NCBI RefSeq assembly: GCF_000720175.1
Contig: NZ_JOIX01000032.1
Span: 1-64,000, forward strand
DNA length: 64,000 nt
Direction of reading: 5' to 3'
Source: Streptomyces sp. NRRL S-337
GTDB taxonomy: Bacteria; Actinomycetota; Actinomycetes; Streptomycetales; Streptomycetaceae
The position numbers and the translations under genes are program-made. This document shows, piece after piece, positions 6,014 through 14,568 of this stretch (position 1 is its first letter; each line of letters opens with the position of its first letter). The notes beneath the pieces were generated by a model. The model was not told the DNA's origin. It worked only from the letters and a program-made list of their open reading frames with translations, and searched no databases.

Positions 6014-7402
6014 GTGACGGCGACACATACGCAGCCGCTTGAGCAGCGAGAACGTCGTCGTGCGCGGGGGGGCCCGGTCCGTGACGTGGTGGGGCTGATG
6101 TTGTTGCCGTTGCCGCTGGTGGCGGCGGTGGCGACGATGTCGTTCGCGGGTGGCGGCACACGTCGGTGGTTCGGGCGCGGGGAGAGCCAGCGGGCCGACG
6201 CGCAGGCCGCGAAGGATGCCGCGGCCGCGGCGTTCTATGAGCTCGACACCGCGCAGCGGGATCTGCGGATCACCATAGAGACGATCACCGCGGTCGACAG
6301 CTCTCCGCGGGCGCGCCAGGCCGCGCAGGAATACGAGGACTTCGGGCGGCGGATCGACGAGGTCAGCCAGGCGTACATCACCGCGGTCGACTCCTGTGAC
6401 CTGGACCGGGACGATCTGGACGGCGGTGCGGTGGCGCGGGCGCGGGCGGATCTGAACCGCGCCAAGGACGAGCTGAACCGGGTGAAGGGGGAGCTCGACC
6501 GGTTCGCGCAGGGGCTGGCGCCGCTGCTGCAGTCGGCCGAGACCCAGCTGGCGCAGCTCGCCCCGGCCGTCGAGCGGGCTCGGCAGGCGCTGCTGGCGGC
6601 GAGCGATGCGCTGGACACCGTACGCGCGCAGGGTCTGCGGGCGGACGAGCTCGCCGCCCGGCTGGCGGCTCTCGGACCCGAGCTGACCAAGCTCAATCAG
6701 GGCGCCGGGCAGCACGGTGTCCAGGAGACGATCCGGCGCGCGGACGATGTACAGCGCAGGGCCGGGGAGATCCGCGCCGAGGCCGAGCGGCTGCCGGCGC
6801 GAGCGGCGGAGATCGACAAGCGGCTGGTGTCGCTGCGGACCCGGGCGCAGGCGATCACGACGCGGGCCGGGAAGGTCGAGCCGATCCTCAGCGAGCTGCG
6901 CCGGCGCTACAGCGCGGCGTGCTGGCAGGACCTGCAGCACGTTCCGGAGCGGGCCGCGCAGTCCGTCGAGCAGGCCGAGGTCAAGCTCCGAGAGGCGCAG
7001 CAGGCGCGGGACGAACAGCGCTGGGCGGACGCGACGAGCCGGCTGGCGACCGTACGGGCGCTGCTGGACACCACCGACGAGGCGGTGTCGGCGGCCGGTG
7101 ACCGGCTGCAGCGGCTCGATGCGGTCTCGTTCGACCGGCAGAAGGAGGTCGACCGGACGCGATTCGCGATCCGGGACGCCCAGCGGCTGGCGATGGCCGG
7201 GCGCAGCTCCCCGGACCCCCGGCACGCGCAGCCGCTGGACGACGCGGTGGCGCGGCTGGACCGTGCGGTTGCGGGCCTGGAGGGGCGGCATCCGGACTGG
7301 TGGCACTTCCTGACGGAAACCGAGGCGGTACGGCAGACGGTCGCCCGCGTGGTGCAGGAAATTCGTGAGGGCCGGGGCGGCGGTACGGGGGCGGGCGGCT
7401 GA
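6014..7402 (+). CDS. Membrane-anchored coiled-coil protein of unknown function (462 aa)
   Basis: After a basic N-terminus (residues 1-23, RERRRARGG) there is one membrane segment (about 24-46, DVVGLMLLPLPLVAAVATMS), so most of the chain should lie on one face of the membrane. Residues 60-450 are almost entirely Ala/Glu/Arg/Leu helix with heptads, suggesting a long coiled coil. The GTG start has GGGAGAGGGA just upstream. It is the first chromosomal gene beyond the attachment site. I recognise the type as a conserved streptomycete hypothetical but know no assigned function; a structural or envelope role is a guess. Confidence 0.75.
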   Translation: MTATHTQPLEQRERRRARGGPVRDVVGLMLLPLPLVAAVATMSFAGGGTRRWFGRGESQRADAQAAKDAAAAAFYELDTAQRDLRITIETITAVDSSPRARQAAQEYEDFGRRIDEVSQAYITAVDSCDLDRDDLDGGAVARARADLNRAKDELNRVKGELDRFAQGLAPLLQSAETQLAQLAPAVERARQALLAASDALDTVRAQGLRADELAARLAALGPELTKLNQGAGQHGVQETIRRADDVQRRAGEIRAEAERLPARAAEIDKRLVSLRTRAQAITTRAGKVEPILSELRRRYSAACWQDLQHVPERAAQSVEQAEVKLREAQQARDEQRWADATSRLATVRALLDTTDEAVSAAGDRLQRLDAVSFDRQKEVDRTRFAIRDAQRLAMAGRSSPDPRHAQPLDDAVARLDRAVAGLEGRHPDWWHFLTETEAVRQTVARVVQEIREGRGGGTGAGG

Positions 7403-7777
7403 CGTCGGGGCTGCGGCTGGCGTCGCGCCCGCGGCTGGGCGGCTGGCGTTGGGCCCGGCGGCTGGGCGGCTGGGCGGCTGGGCGGCTGGGGGCCGTATCG
7501 CTTTGTTGCGGCGACCTATTCTCGTTGGGTGGCTGTTCGTTGCGCGCGCAACGAACGGGCGGCTTGAGCCCGGAAGCAGTACGGCACCGGCACGGGACTG
7601 GCCGCTCCCCTTCGCAGTGGCCCAGAAGTGCTCCCATAGCGCTCCCATGGCGCTCCCATCGCGTCGTCCCCGGTCGGGAGCCCCACGGGAGAGATGGCGT
7701 GATGCGGCGGGTGGGCGGATCCTGGAGATTGGATTGAGTACGGCCCAGGCGGCACCTCTGTGCAAAGGAGGCCGGAC
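7403..7777. repeat. Intergenic region with GGCGGCTG repeats and a 22-bp perfect palindrome
   Basis: No gene is visible. At about 7457-7492 GCGGCTGG is repeated four times head to tail. At 7535-7556 there is a perfect 22-bp palindrome (GTTCGTTGCGC and its complement) that could be a loop-less terminator stem or an operator. At about 7628-7661 GCGCTCCCAT is repeated three times. A strong AAGGAGG site at 7765-7771 serves the next gene. Confidence 0.55.
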
Positions 7778-8605
7778 ATGGCTACTGGGGCTCCTGGCCA
7801 GGCTCTGCCCGGGGGGCGGTTCCACCGGGCGAAGCGACGCACCCGGCTCGATGAGCATCTGCCCGTGGACCACGGGCTGAGCAAGGTCTACCGCATCGGC
7901 GCCGGGCTGATGGGCCTGGTACTGCTCGCATTCGGCATCCTCGGACTGATCCACCACATCGGCTTCTTCGACACCGGCGGCGACACCGTGTCCGGGCTGC
8001 AAACCAACGGCGCCCTGAGCGTGCTCTCGATCGTCGTCGGCGTGATCCTCTTCGTCGGCATGGTGATCGGCGGGAACTTCGCCTCGAACCTCAACCTCAC
8101 CTTCGGCCTCCTCTTCCTCCTCAGCGGGTTCGTGAATCTGGCGCTGTTGCAGACCGACGCGAACTTCCTCGCGTTCAAGATCCAGAATGTGCTGTTCAGC
8201 TTCGTGGTGGGCCTGATGCTGATGGTCTTCGGCATGTACGGACGGGTCAGCGGCGGCCTCCCGTCCGACAACCCGTACTGGCGCGCCCGGCACCCGGAGG
8301 AAGCGGAGCGCTTCGACCGCGGCGAGTGGCATCCCGTACCCGGTATGACGGCCGGACGGCAGGCGATGCTCGTCAAGATCCAGGGCGCGTCGCACGCCGG
8401 GCGCGGTTCGTTCGGGCCCGGGACCAGCGGGAGTGGCATCCGGCGCAGTACGGTCACCGAAGCGCACGGAGCCGCCAGAGGCAGTGGCAGTGACAGCGGT
8501 GGCAGTGGCAGTGGGATGACCAGTGGCGGTAGTGGCGGTGGGGCCAGCGGCAGCGGCAGGGAATCGCGGCCGTCCGGCCGGTCGAGCGGAACGAGTGGAT
8601 CCTGA
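7778..8605 (+). CDS. DUF4383 family integral membrane protein
   Basis: The 275-residue protein has about four transmembrane helices between residues 38 and 150 (for example IGAGLMGLVLLAFGILGLIH and LSIVVGVILFVGMVIG), matching DUF4383 proteins common in actinobacteria. The ATG at 7778 follows AAAGGAGGCCGGAC. The C-terminal 90 residues are cytosolic-looking and dissolve into Gly/Ser repeats (GSGSDSGGSGSG), a low-complexity tail that may be repeat expansion rather than a domain. Function is unknown. It stands alone between repeat-filled gaps. Confidence 0.82.
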   Translation: MATGAPGQALPGGRFHRAKRRTRLDEHLPVDHGLSKVYRIGAGLMGLVLLAFGILGLIHHIGFFDTGGDTVSGLQTNGALSVLSIVVGVILFVGMVIGGNFASNLNLTFGLLFLLSGFVNLALLQTDANFLAFKIQNVLFSFVVGLMLMVFGMYGRVSGGLPSDNPYWRARHPEEAERFDRGEWHPVPGMTAGRQAMLVKIQGASHAGRGSFGPGTSGSGIRRSTVTEAHGAARGSGSDSGGSGSGMTSGGSGGGASGSGRESRPSGRSSGTSGS

Positions 8606-8731
8606 GTGGATCCGGTAAAGCGTGCGGCGCGAGTGGTTCCGGCGGCAACGAGCCGTGAGCCGACCGTGAGCCGGCGTCGCGCGGAGGCGTCAGGGCGTGC
8701 CGAGGAGGGACCGGGGTTCGGTACGCCCTGA

Positions 8732-8999
8732 CGTCGCATGCATCAGCCGTCGTATGCGTCAGCCGTTGCATGCGTCAGCCCTCGCACGCATCGGCGTTGC
8801 ATGCGTCAGCCGTCGCACGCATCGGATGTCGGGCGCTTCGGGCGTCAGGCGCATCGGTGACGTCAGGCGCATCGGTGACGTCAGGCGTATCGGTGAGCGT
8901 CGTACGCATCGGTCCGGAGGCCGAGGCCGGGGGCCCGGGGTCCGAGTCCGGGAGCAGGAAGCAGGAAGCACGAAGCAGGGAAGCAGGGAAGCAGGGAGT
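8732..8999. repeat. Three adjacent tandem-repeat blocks upstream of the GntR gene
   Basis: The 400-bp gap 8606-9006 holds no gene. At 8732-8825 a 15/16-bp unit close to CGTCGCATGCGTCAGC repeats six times. At about 8839-8893 an 18-bp unit TGACGTCAGGCGCATCGG repeats with small changes. At about 8951-8999 a purine-rich block built on GAAGCAGG and GAAGCAGGG units occurs. The last block supplies the GGGAG ribosome site of the next gene. Confidence 0.75.
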
Positions 9000-9006
9000 G
9001 GCAAGC

Positions 9007-9711
9007 ATGAACCGGTCGGGGCAGCCCGCCCCCGCCGCGGGAAGCAGTGTGCAGCACGCGGCGGTCGAAGCGCTCGCCAAGCGGATCCTCACGGGCGCGT
9101 ACGGTGAGGGCGAATCCCTCGTCATGCCGGAGCTGATGGCAGAACTGGACGTCAGCCAGACCGTACTGCGCGAGACGGTCAAGGTGCTGACCACCAAGGG
9201 GCTGCTCGGCACCGACCAGCAGCGCGGGACGTTCGTCCTTCCCCGGGCGGAGTGGAACCTGCTGGACACCGACGTACTGCGCTGGAAGCTCGCGGCCGGG
9301 GTGTCCTCCGACTTCTTCGCGGACGTGCTCGAACTACGGCGTTCCATCGAGCCGGCCGCGGCCGCGCTCGCCGCGGAACGCCGTACCGAGGAGGACCTGG
9401 CAGCCCTCGACGCGGCGCTGAGCACCATGGCCGCGACCGACGACGACCCGGAGCTGCTGGTCCGGGCCGACGCGGACTTCCACACGGCGCTGCTGATCGC
9501 GTCGAACAACCGGTTCTATGCGCAGATGCACCGGGTGATCGTGCCGGTGCTCGTCCAGCGTGATCGGGCGGTGCTCGGTGCCGACGGCGCCTTCGAGCAC
9601 CCGCACGCGATGCACGCCACGGTCCGCGACGCGGTGCGGGACCGGGACGTGGACGGCGCGTACATGGCGATGCTCGAACTGCTCGACAAGTCCGCGCGCG
9701 AGCATCCCTGA
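9007..9711 (+). CDS. dgoR: GntR/FadR-family regulator of the galactonate operon
   Basis: The 234-residue protein has an N-terminal winged helix (AKRILTGAYGEGESL, ELDVSQTVLRETVKVLTTKG) and a C-terminal FCD ligand domain with the expected metal ligands (DADFHTALL, and His in EHPHAMHATVRDAV). This is the FadR/DgoR subfamily, which typically represses sugar-acid catabolism and is released by the acid or its keto-deoxy derivative. The ATG at 9007 has GGGAG upstream. It lies directly before dgoD on the same strand, so control of the downstream operon is the natural inference; the symbol rests on context. Confidence 0.82.
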   Translation: MNRSGQPAPAAGSSVQHAAVEALAKRILTGAYGEGESLVMPELMAELDVSQTVLRETVKVLTTKGLLGTDQQRGTFVLPRAEWNLLDTDVLRWKLAAGVSSDFFADVLELRRSIEPAAAALAAERRTEEDLAALDAALSTMAATDDDPELLVRADADFHTALLIASNNRFYAQMHRVIVPVLVQRDRAVLGADGAFEHPHAMHATVRDAVRDRDVDGAYMAMLELLDKSAREHP

Positions 9712-9842
9712 GCACCGCTGTGGCGGCGAGGCGAACGGGGAAGCTGCACGCAGCTACGCGACTCCCCTTCTACGCGGCGCCCTTCGCCCCGCCGCGCCCG
9801 TCACCGTTCCCGGCGCCCCGTTACGACACCCTTCACATGGGG

Positions 9843-9962
9843 CAGAAGCCCCCGTCACAGAAACCACCGTCACGGAAGCCACCGCTACAGAACTCACCCC
9901 CGCAGAACTCACCGTTGTCGAAGCCACCGTTGCGGAAGCCACCACTGCAAAACCACCGACGG
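9843..9962. repeat. Eight-copy 15-bp tandem repeat between dgoR and dgoD
   Basis: Eight imperfect head-to-tail 15-bp units (type CAGAAGCCACCGTTG) fill 9843-9962. Because 15 bp is five codons, the array stays open in the dgoD frame and would encode pentapeptides of the type (V/A)(T/A)EAT. It is nevertheless probably untranslated, since dgoD has its own ribosome site and standard length. A 14-bp dyad AGCTGC-AC-GCAGCT lies at 9742-9755 and could be an operator. Confidence 0.8.
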
Positions 9963-10015
9963 CACAGCTCGCCACCCCGCCCCCTCAGGCGGGCCCAAAG
10001 CTCCGGAGGTCCCTC

Positions 10016-11161
10016 ATGAAGATCAGCCGTATCGAGACCTTCCTCGCCCCGCCGCGCTGGATGTTCGTGCGGGTCGGGACCGACGAGGGTCTGGTCGGCT
10101 GGGGTGAGCCGGTGGTCGAGGGGCGGGCGGAGCCGGTGCGGGCGGCCGTGGAGGTGCTGACCGAGTACCTGCTGGGGCAGGAACCGGAGCGGATCGAGGA
10201 CCACTGGCAGGTCATGACCAAGGGCGGTTTCTACCGCGGCGGGCCCGTCCTGTCGTCCGCCGTCGCCGGGCTGGACCAGGCGCTGTGGGACATCAAGGGC
10301 AAGCGGCACGGCCTGCCCGTCCACCAGCTGCTGGGCGGGCCGGTCCGGGAGAAGATCCGCACCTACGCATGGGTCGGCGGCGACGAGCCGGAAGCCATCC
10401 GCGACGCCGTCACCGCGCAGACCGAGGCCGGCTTCACGGCCGTCAAGATGAACGGCTGCGGCCGGATGAGCCCGGTGGCGACCCGCGCCGAGGTACGGGC
10501 ATGCCTGCGGCGCGCCGAGACCGCACGCGAAGTCCTCGGCGACGACCGGGACTTCGGTCTCGACTTCCACGGCCGGGTATCCCCCGCCAACGCCCGCAGG
10601 CTCCTCCCCCTGCTGGCCGAGCACGCACCGATGTTCGTCGAGGAGCCGGTGCTGTCCGACTACATGCAAGCCCTCCCTGATCTCGTCAACGCCTCCAACA
10701 TCCCCCTCGCGCTCGGTGAACGTCTCTTCAGCCGACGGGAGTTCCTGGCTCCGCTTCAGGCCGGGGTGGCGATCCTCCAGCCCGACATCTCGCATGCCGG
10801 GGGCGTCTCCGAGCTGCGCCGGATCGCCGCGCTCGCGGAGACCTACGGGGCGCAGCTCGCCCCGCACTGCCCCCTCGGGCCGGTCGCCCTGGCCGCCTGC
10901 CTCCAAGTCGCGTTCACCACCCCGAACTTCCTCATCCAGGAGCAGTCCCTCGGCATCCACTACAACCGGGACGCCGAGCTGCTCGACTACGTCGTGGACC
11001 CGGAGCCGTTCCGCTTCCACGGCGGCGCGCTGCTGCGGACCGAGCGTCCCGGCCTCGGCGTGGACGTCGACGAGGCCGCCGTACGCGCCGCCGACGCGCG
11101 CGGACACGCCTGGCGGAACCCGGTGTGGCGCCACGAGGACGGGTCGTTCGCGGAATGGTGA
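10016..11161 (+). CDS. dgoD: D-galactonate dehydratase (enolase superfamily)
   Basis: The 381-residue protein matches DgoD in length (about 382) and sequence: MKISRIETFLAPPRWMFVRV, GLVGWGEP, KGGFYRGGPVLSSAVAG, LDFHGRVSP, FVEEPVL, ALGERLFSRREF and the His-containing LAPHCPLGPVA. It converts D-galactonate to 2-dehydro-3-deoxy-D-galactonate in the De Ley-Doudoroff pathway. The ATG at 10016 has CCGGAGG upstream; the long open frame ahead of it is the 15-bp repeat array. Related enolase-superfamily acid-sugar dehydratases are the alternative, but the aldolase and kinase that follow favour galactonate. Confidence 0.9.
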   Translation: MKISRIETFLAPPRWMFVRVGTDEGLVGWGEPVVEGRAEPVRAAVEVLTEYLLGQEPERIEDHWQVMTKGGFYRGGPVLSSAVAGLDQALWDIKGKRHGLPVHQLLGGPVREKIRTYAWVGGDEPEAIRDAVTAQTEAGFTAVKMNGCGRMSPVATRAEVRACLRRAETAREVLGDDRDFGLDFHGRVSPANARRLLPLLAEHAPMFVEEPVLSDYMQALPDLVNASNIPLALGERLFSRREFLAPLQAGVAILQPDISHAGGVSELRRIAALAETYGAQLAPHCPLGPVALAACLQVAFTTPNFLIQEQSLGIHYNRDAELLDYVVDPEPFRFHGGALLRTERPGLGVDVDEAAVRAADARGHAWRNPVWRHEDGSFAEW

Positions 11162-11231
11162 GCCGAGCGGTGAGCGGAATGGTGAGCGGCGTGGTGAGCC
11201 CAACGGTGAGCCGGGTGATGAGCCGAGCGGT
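11160..11231. repeat. 12-bp tandem repeat between dgoD and the aldolase gene
   Basis: Six 12-bp units of the type GAGCCGAGCGGT start at the dgoD stop codon and continue in degenerate form to about 11330. The whole 340-bp gap 11162-11501 has no gene. Such spacing inside an otherwise compact operon is unusual. Confidence 0.75.
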
Positions 11232-11501
11232 GAGCCGAATCCTGGCCCGCCCAGTGAGGCGACGCTGGCCCGCCAGGGGAGCCGAACGGTGCCCAGCCCC
11301 GTGGGCCGAATGCTGATCCGCCCGGTGAGCCGAATGCCGGCCCGTCCGCCGCGCCGACCGGTGACCCGACCGGGCGCCGCAGGTCCGGCGCGCCTGTCAG
11401 TCCGGACCGGAATAATCGGAGGCGGAGGCAGCACCCGCGCGACCGGACGACCCGCCCGCCTGGCATCTGCCGGGCGGGAACGGGAGAAAGTAGGAAACGC
11501 C

Positions 11502-12122
11502 ATGGACTTCAGCACAGCGCTCCGCACCGAGCGGCTGGTCGCCATCATCCGGGGCAGTGACGCGGAGGCGTCCTTCCGTACGGTCATGGCCCTCGCGGAG
11601 GCGGGGCTGCCGCTGGTCGAGATCTCGCTCACCGGCAAGGACGCGCTGGGCGTCATCCGGCGGGCCCGCGCCGAGCTCGGCGACGCCGCCTGGATCGGCG
11701 CGGGCACGGTCCTGACCGGCAGCGACGCCCGGCGCGCCGCGGAGGCGGGAGCGAACCTCATCGTCACGCCCGGCCTGGGGGCCGGGCTGGAGGAATCCGT
11801 CCGGCAGGGGCTGTCGACGCTCGCCGGTGTGCTGACGCCGTCCGAGGTGATCGCGGCGGAGGCGCTGGGCGTGTCGGCTCTGAAGCTGTTTCCGGCGTCG
11901 GCGGGCGGTCCGGCGTATTTGCAGGCACTCCGCACGCCCTTCCCCGAGCTGCCGTTCGTTCCGGTCGGCGGGGTGGACGCGGCGATCGCGCAGGCGTACT
12001 TCGACGCCGGGGCGGTGGCCGTCGGGGTGGGCTCACCACTGGTCGGGGACGCGGCGGACGGCGGTGATCTGGACGAGCTGCGCAAGCGCGCGGCGGAGTT
12101 CCGGGCGGTATGCGCCCGATGA
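11502..12122 (+). CDS. dgoA: 2-dehydro-3-deoxy-6-phosphogalactonate/gluconate aldolase
   Basis: The 206-residue protein is a KDPG/KDPGal aldolase: RLVAIIRGSDAE, LVEISLTGKDAL with Glu40, GAGTVLTGSDARRAAEAGA, and the Schiff-base lysine Lys128 in ALKLFPAS, then PVGGVDAAI. It cleaves the phosphorylated keto-deoxy acid to pyruvate and glyceraldehyde-3-phosphate. The ATG at 11502 lies after GGGAGAAAG. Beside dgoD it probably handles the galactonate-derived substrate, although sequence alone does not separate KDPG from KDPGal. Its stop overlaps the kinase start. Confidence 0.88.
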   Translation: MDFSTALRTERLVAIIRGSDAEASFRTVMALAEAGLPLVEISLTGKDALGVIRRARAELGDAAWIGAGTVLTGSDARRAAEAGANLIVTPGLGAGLEESVRQGLSTLAGVLTPSEVIAAEALGVSALKLFPASAGGPAYLQALRTPFPELPFVPVGGVDAAIAQAYFDAGAVAVGVGSPLVGDAADGGDLDELRKRAAEFRAVCAR

Positions 12123-13369
12123 AGCGAGAGGCCCCGAGGAAAGCCCCCAGGGAAACCCCGGTGAGAGGGGAAACCCCGGTGACGGGTGAGGGCCCGATCG
12201 CAAGAGAGGCGGGGGCGGAAGCGGAAGCAGGAGGCCCACGGCCAGCAGCAGAGACAGAGGCGGAGGCAGGAACGAAGCCGGAGGAGCCGGAGGGGGAGGA
12301 GCCGAGGGCGGAGGCGAAAGCGGAGGCAACGGCGCGGCCGCTTCCCCTGCCCCGGCCCGGCCGGCCCGACGTCCTCACCTTCGGCGAGACCATGGTCGCG
12401 CTGCGCGGCAGCGGCCCGCTGAAGCTCGGCGGCACGATGCAGGTGTCCGTGGCCGGGGCGGAGAGCAACGTCGCGATCGGCCTGGCCCGGCTCGGGCACG
12501 CCGTGAGCTGGGCGGGCGCGGTCGGCGACGACGAGGCCGGGCAGCTGGTGCTCCGTACGCTGCGGGCCGAGGGTGTCGGGGTGTCCGGCGCCACCGTCGA
12601 CCCCGGTGCGCCGACCGGGCTGCTGATGTTCGAGCCGCGGCTGCCCGACGTCACCCGGGTGCACTACTACCGCGCGGGTTCGGCCGGCTCCCGGCTCACG
12701 GCGCACGCGGTCGAGGCTGCCTTCGCCGCCGCTCCGCCGCGCATCCTCCATCTGACGGGCATCACCCCGGCCCTCGGCCCCGCGGCCCTCGCGGCGTCCC
12801 GGCACGCCCTCGAACTCGCCCACCGGGACGGCTCGTTGATCTGCCTCGACGTCAACTTCCGGGGCCGCCTGTGGACCGCCGAGGACGCTGCCGCCGTGCT
12901 CCGGCAGTGGATCCCGTTCGTGGACGTGCTGATCGCCTCGGACGACGAGCTCCCGCTCTGCCTGCCGGAGGGGGCGGGCGGTGCGTACGGGCCCGGTGCG
13001 CGCCCAGCAGACGGGGCCGGCGCCGGGCGGGTCGCCGCGCTCGCCGAACGGGCCGCGCCGCTGCTGGAGCTGGGCGTCGCCGAAGTGGTGGCGAAACTGG
13101 GCGCGGACGGGGCGGCGGTCTTCACCGGCGAGGAGTCCCTCCACCGGCCCGCCACACCGGTCCGCGCCGTGGACGCCGTGGGCGCCGGGGACGCGTTCGT
13201 GGCGGGATATCTCTCGGCGCTGCTGGACGGCGCGGGGCCCGCGGAACGCCTGGAGCGGGCCGTCACCACCGGTGCGTTCGCGGTCGCCTCGCACGGCGAC
13301 TGGGAGGGCGCGCCGACCCGCGCGGAGCTGGGCCTGCTGGGCGCGCCGCCCGGCACCGTCGTGCGCTGA
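12119..13369 (+). CDS. PfkB-family sugar kinase (2-dehydro-3-deoxygalactonokinase role)
   Basis: From about residue 84 this is a normal PfkB kinase: DVLTFGETMVALRGSGPL, GAESNVAIGLARLG, an insertion-containing middle, and the anion-hole/catalytic DAVGAGDAFVAGYLSA. It would phosphorylate 2-dehydro-3-deoxygalactonate for the aldolase upstream. The ATG at 12119 overlaps the aldolase TGA (ATGA) and an ATG at 12110 is in frame too. Either gives an 80-residue Glu/Ala/Pro-rich leader absent from relatives, so the true start may be an undetected downstream GTG, or the leader is a repeat-derived extension. PfkB rather than DgoK fold is notable for this step. Confidence 0.82.
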   Translation: MKREAPRKAPRETPVRGETPVTGEGPIAREAGAEAEAGGPRPAAETEAEAGTKPEEPEGEEPRAEAKAEATARPLPLPRPGRPDVLTFGETMVALRGSGPLKLGGTMQVSVAGAESNVAIGLARLGHAVSWAGAVGDDEAGQLVLRTLRAEGVGVSGATVDPGAPTGLLMFEPRLPDVTRVHYYRAGSAGSRLTAHAVEAAFAAAPPRILHLTGITPALGPAALAASRHALELAHRDGSLICLDVNFRGRLWTAEDAAAVLRQWIPFVDVLIASDDELPLCLPEGAGGAYGPGARPADGAGAGRVAALAERAAPLLELGVAEVVAKLGADGAAVFTGEESLHRPATPVRAVDAVGAGDAFVAGYLSALLDGAGPAERLERAVTTGAFAVASHGDWEGAPTRAELGLLGAPPGTVVR

Positions 13370-13394
13370 CCGGCGCCACCGTTAATCTGTGGCC

Positions 13395-13613
13395 ATGCCT
13401 CGTTACGAATACCGGTGCCGCCCCTGCGGCTCCACCTTCGAGCTGAACCGGCCGATGGCCGAGTCCTCCGCCCCGGCCGTCTGCCCGGAAGGTCACGAGG
13501 ACACCGTCAAGCTGCTCTCCACGGTCGCCGTCGGCGGCTCGGCGGCCGCCCCGGCCCGGAGCGCGCCCAGCGGCGGGGGCGGCGGCTGCTGCGGAGGCGG
13601 CTGCTGCGGCTGA
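13395..13613 (+). CDS. FmdB-family zinc ribbon protein
   Basis: The 72-residue protein starts MPRYEYRCRPCGSTFELNRP and has the second cysteine in AVCPEGHED, the FmdB/CxxC_CxxC zinc ribbon. It ends in a Gly/Cys-rich tail (GGGGGCCGGGCCG) whose cysteines may bind metal. The ATG at 13395 is preferred over GTG 13389 because it gives the conserved start and because TAATCT at 13383-13388 lies six bases upstream, fitting a leaderless mRNA. Relatives are thought to be regulatory, but the role is unproven. Confidence 0.85.
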   Translation: MPRYEYRCRPCGSTFELNRPMAESSAPAVCPEGHEDTVKLLSTVAVGGSAAAPARSAPSGGGGGCCGGGCCG

Positions 13614-13720
13614 CCCGCCACGGCCCGCCCCACCGCGGACCCGAGCCACCTCGGACCTGCCCCGCCACGGACCCGAGCCACCGCGGACCCGCACCATACC
13701 GTCGGCGGGCGGCCGATCAG

Positions 13721-13788
13721 CTGCCCGCCGCTCACCCCGTCACCCCCAGCAGACCTGCCCGCCGCTCACCCCGTCACCCCGGGCGGAC
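13721..13788. repeat. Two-copy 34-bp tandem repeat in the convergent gap
   Basis: The 34-bp unit beginning CTGCCCGCCGCTCACC occurs at 13721-13754 and 13755-13788 and starts a third time. An earlier stretch (about 13630-13695) repeats ACCGCGGACCCGAGCC-like units. The gap lies between the convergent fmdB-like gene and the methyltransferase gene and carries no gene. Confidence 0.75.
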
Positions 13789-13836
13789 CTGCCCGCCCGC
13801 TCGTGGCCCCACCCCTGCCGGCCTGCCCCGCCCCCG

Positions 13837-14496
13837 CTACCGCTTGCGAGCCAGTGTCACCCCGTCCGCCACGGTGAGCATCACCGCCTCCATCCGGGCG
13901 TCCGCCTGGACATGGTCGTTGAACGCCCGGATCGCCAGCGCCGATCCGGTGGCCGCCGGGTCGATGACCTCACCGCGGTAGAGGACGTTGTCCGCGACGA
14001 TCAGGCCGCCCGGCCGCAGCCGTGGTACCAGCTCTTCCCAGTACGCGATGTAGCCGCCCTTGTCCGCGTCGAGGTACGCGAGGTCGATGTGCGGCTCGGC
14101 CCGCATCGCCCGCAGCGTCTCCAGGGCGGGCGCGATCCGCAGGTCGATACGGTCCGCGACGCCGGCGCCGGCCCACGCCTCCCGACCGTAAGCCGTCCAC
14201 TCCTCGGAGATGTCGCAGGCGATCAGCGTGCCGTCCGCGGGCAGCGCCTGGGCCATGGACAGCGCCGAGAAGCCGGTGAACGTGCCGACCTCGACCACGT
14301 GCCGGGCCCCGATCAGGCGCACCAGGAACGCCAGCAGCGCCCCCTGCTCCTCGGCCGACTGCATCCCCGCCGCCTCGGGGAACTTCTGGTGGGTGAGGTC
14401 CACGATGTCGCGCTGTGCGGCGTTCAGCGGCGGGTTGTGGGCGAGGACGTAGTCGTACATCTCCGCCGTGATCGGCGTGCTCTTGGACTCGGCCAC
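13837..14496 (-). CDS. SAM-dependent O-methyltransferase (catechol/caffeoyl-CoA type)
   Basis: The 219-residue protein has the class I fold of the O-methyltransferase 3 family: ARHVVEVGTFTGFSALSMA (SAM motif I), IACDISEEWTAYGREAW, IDLAYLDADKGGYIAYWEEL (metal and SAM ligands) and LRPGGLIVADNVLYRGEV. It methylates a hydroxyl of a small substrate; the substrate is unknown. The GTG start at 14496 has GGAGGAG upstream. It may be co-transcribed behind the HAD gene (72-bp gap), which would link it loosely to the ter operon. Confidence 0.9.
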   Translation of the reverse strand: MAESKSTPITAEMYDYVLAHNPPLNAAQRDIVDLTHQKFPEAAGMQSAEEQGALLAFLVRLIGARHVVEVGTFTGFSALSMAQALPADGTLIACDISEEWTAYGREAWAGAGVADRIDLRIAPALETLRAMRAEPHIDLAYLDADKGGYIAYWEELVPRLRPGGLIVADNVLYRGEVIDPAATGSALAIRAFNDHVQADARMEAVMLTVADGVTLARKR

Positions 14497-14568
14497 TGGC
14501 TCTCCTCCGGATCAACGATCGGGTGTCGGCCGATCATCGGAAGGGCGGCCGACCGCGCCATGGCGAGA

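Noticed and set aside
5888..8467. 859-codon minus-strand open frame over the coiled-coil and DUF4383 genes
   Set aside because: Shadow frame caused by GC bias; the plus-strand genes show membrane and domain features and ribosome sites.
9560..10015. Longer DgoD with a pentapeptide-repeat N-terminus
   Set aside because: DgoD from ATG 10016 has the normal length and a good ribosome site; the repeat has no initiation signal of its own.
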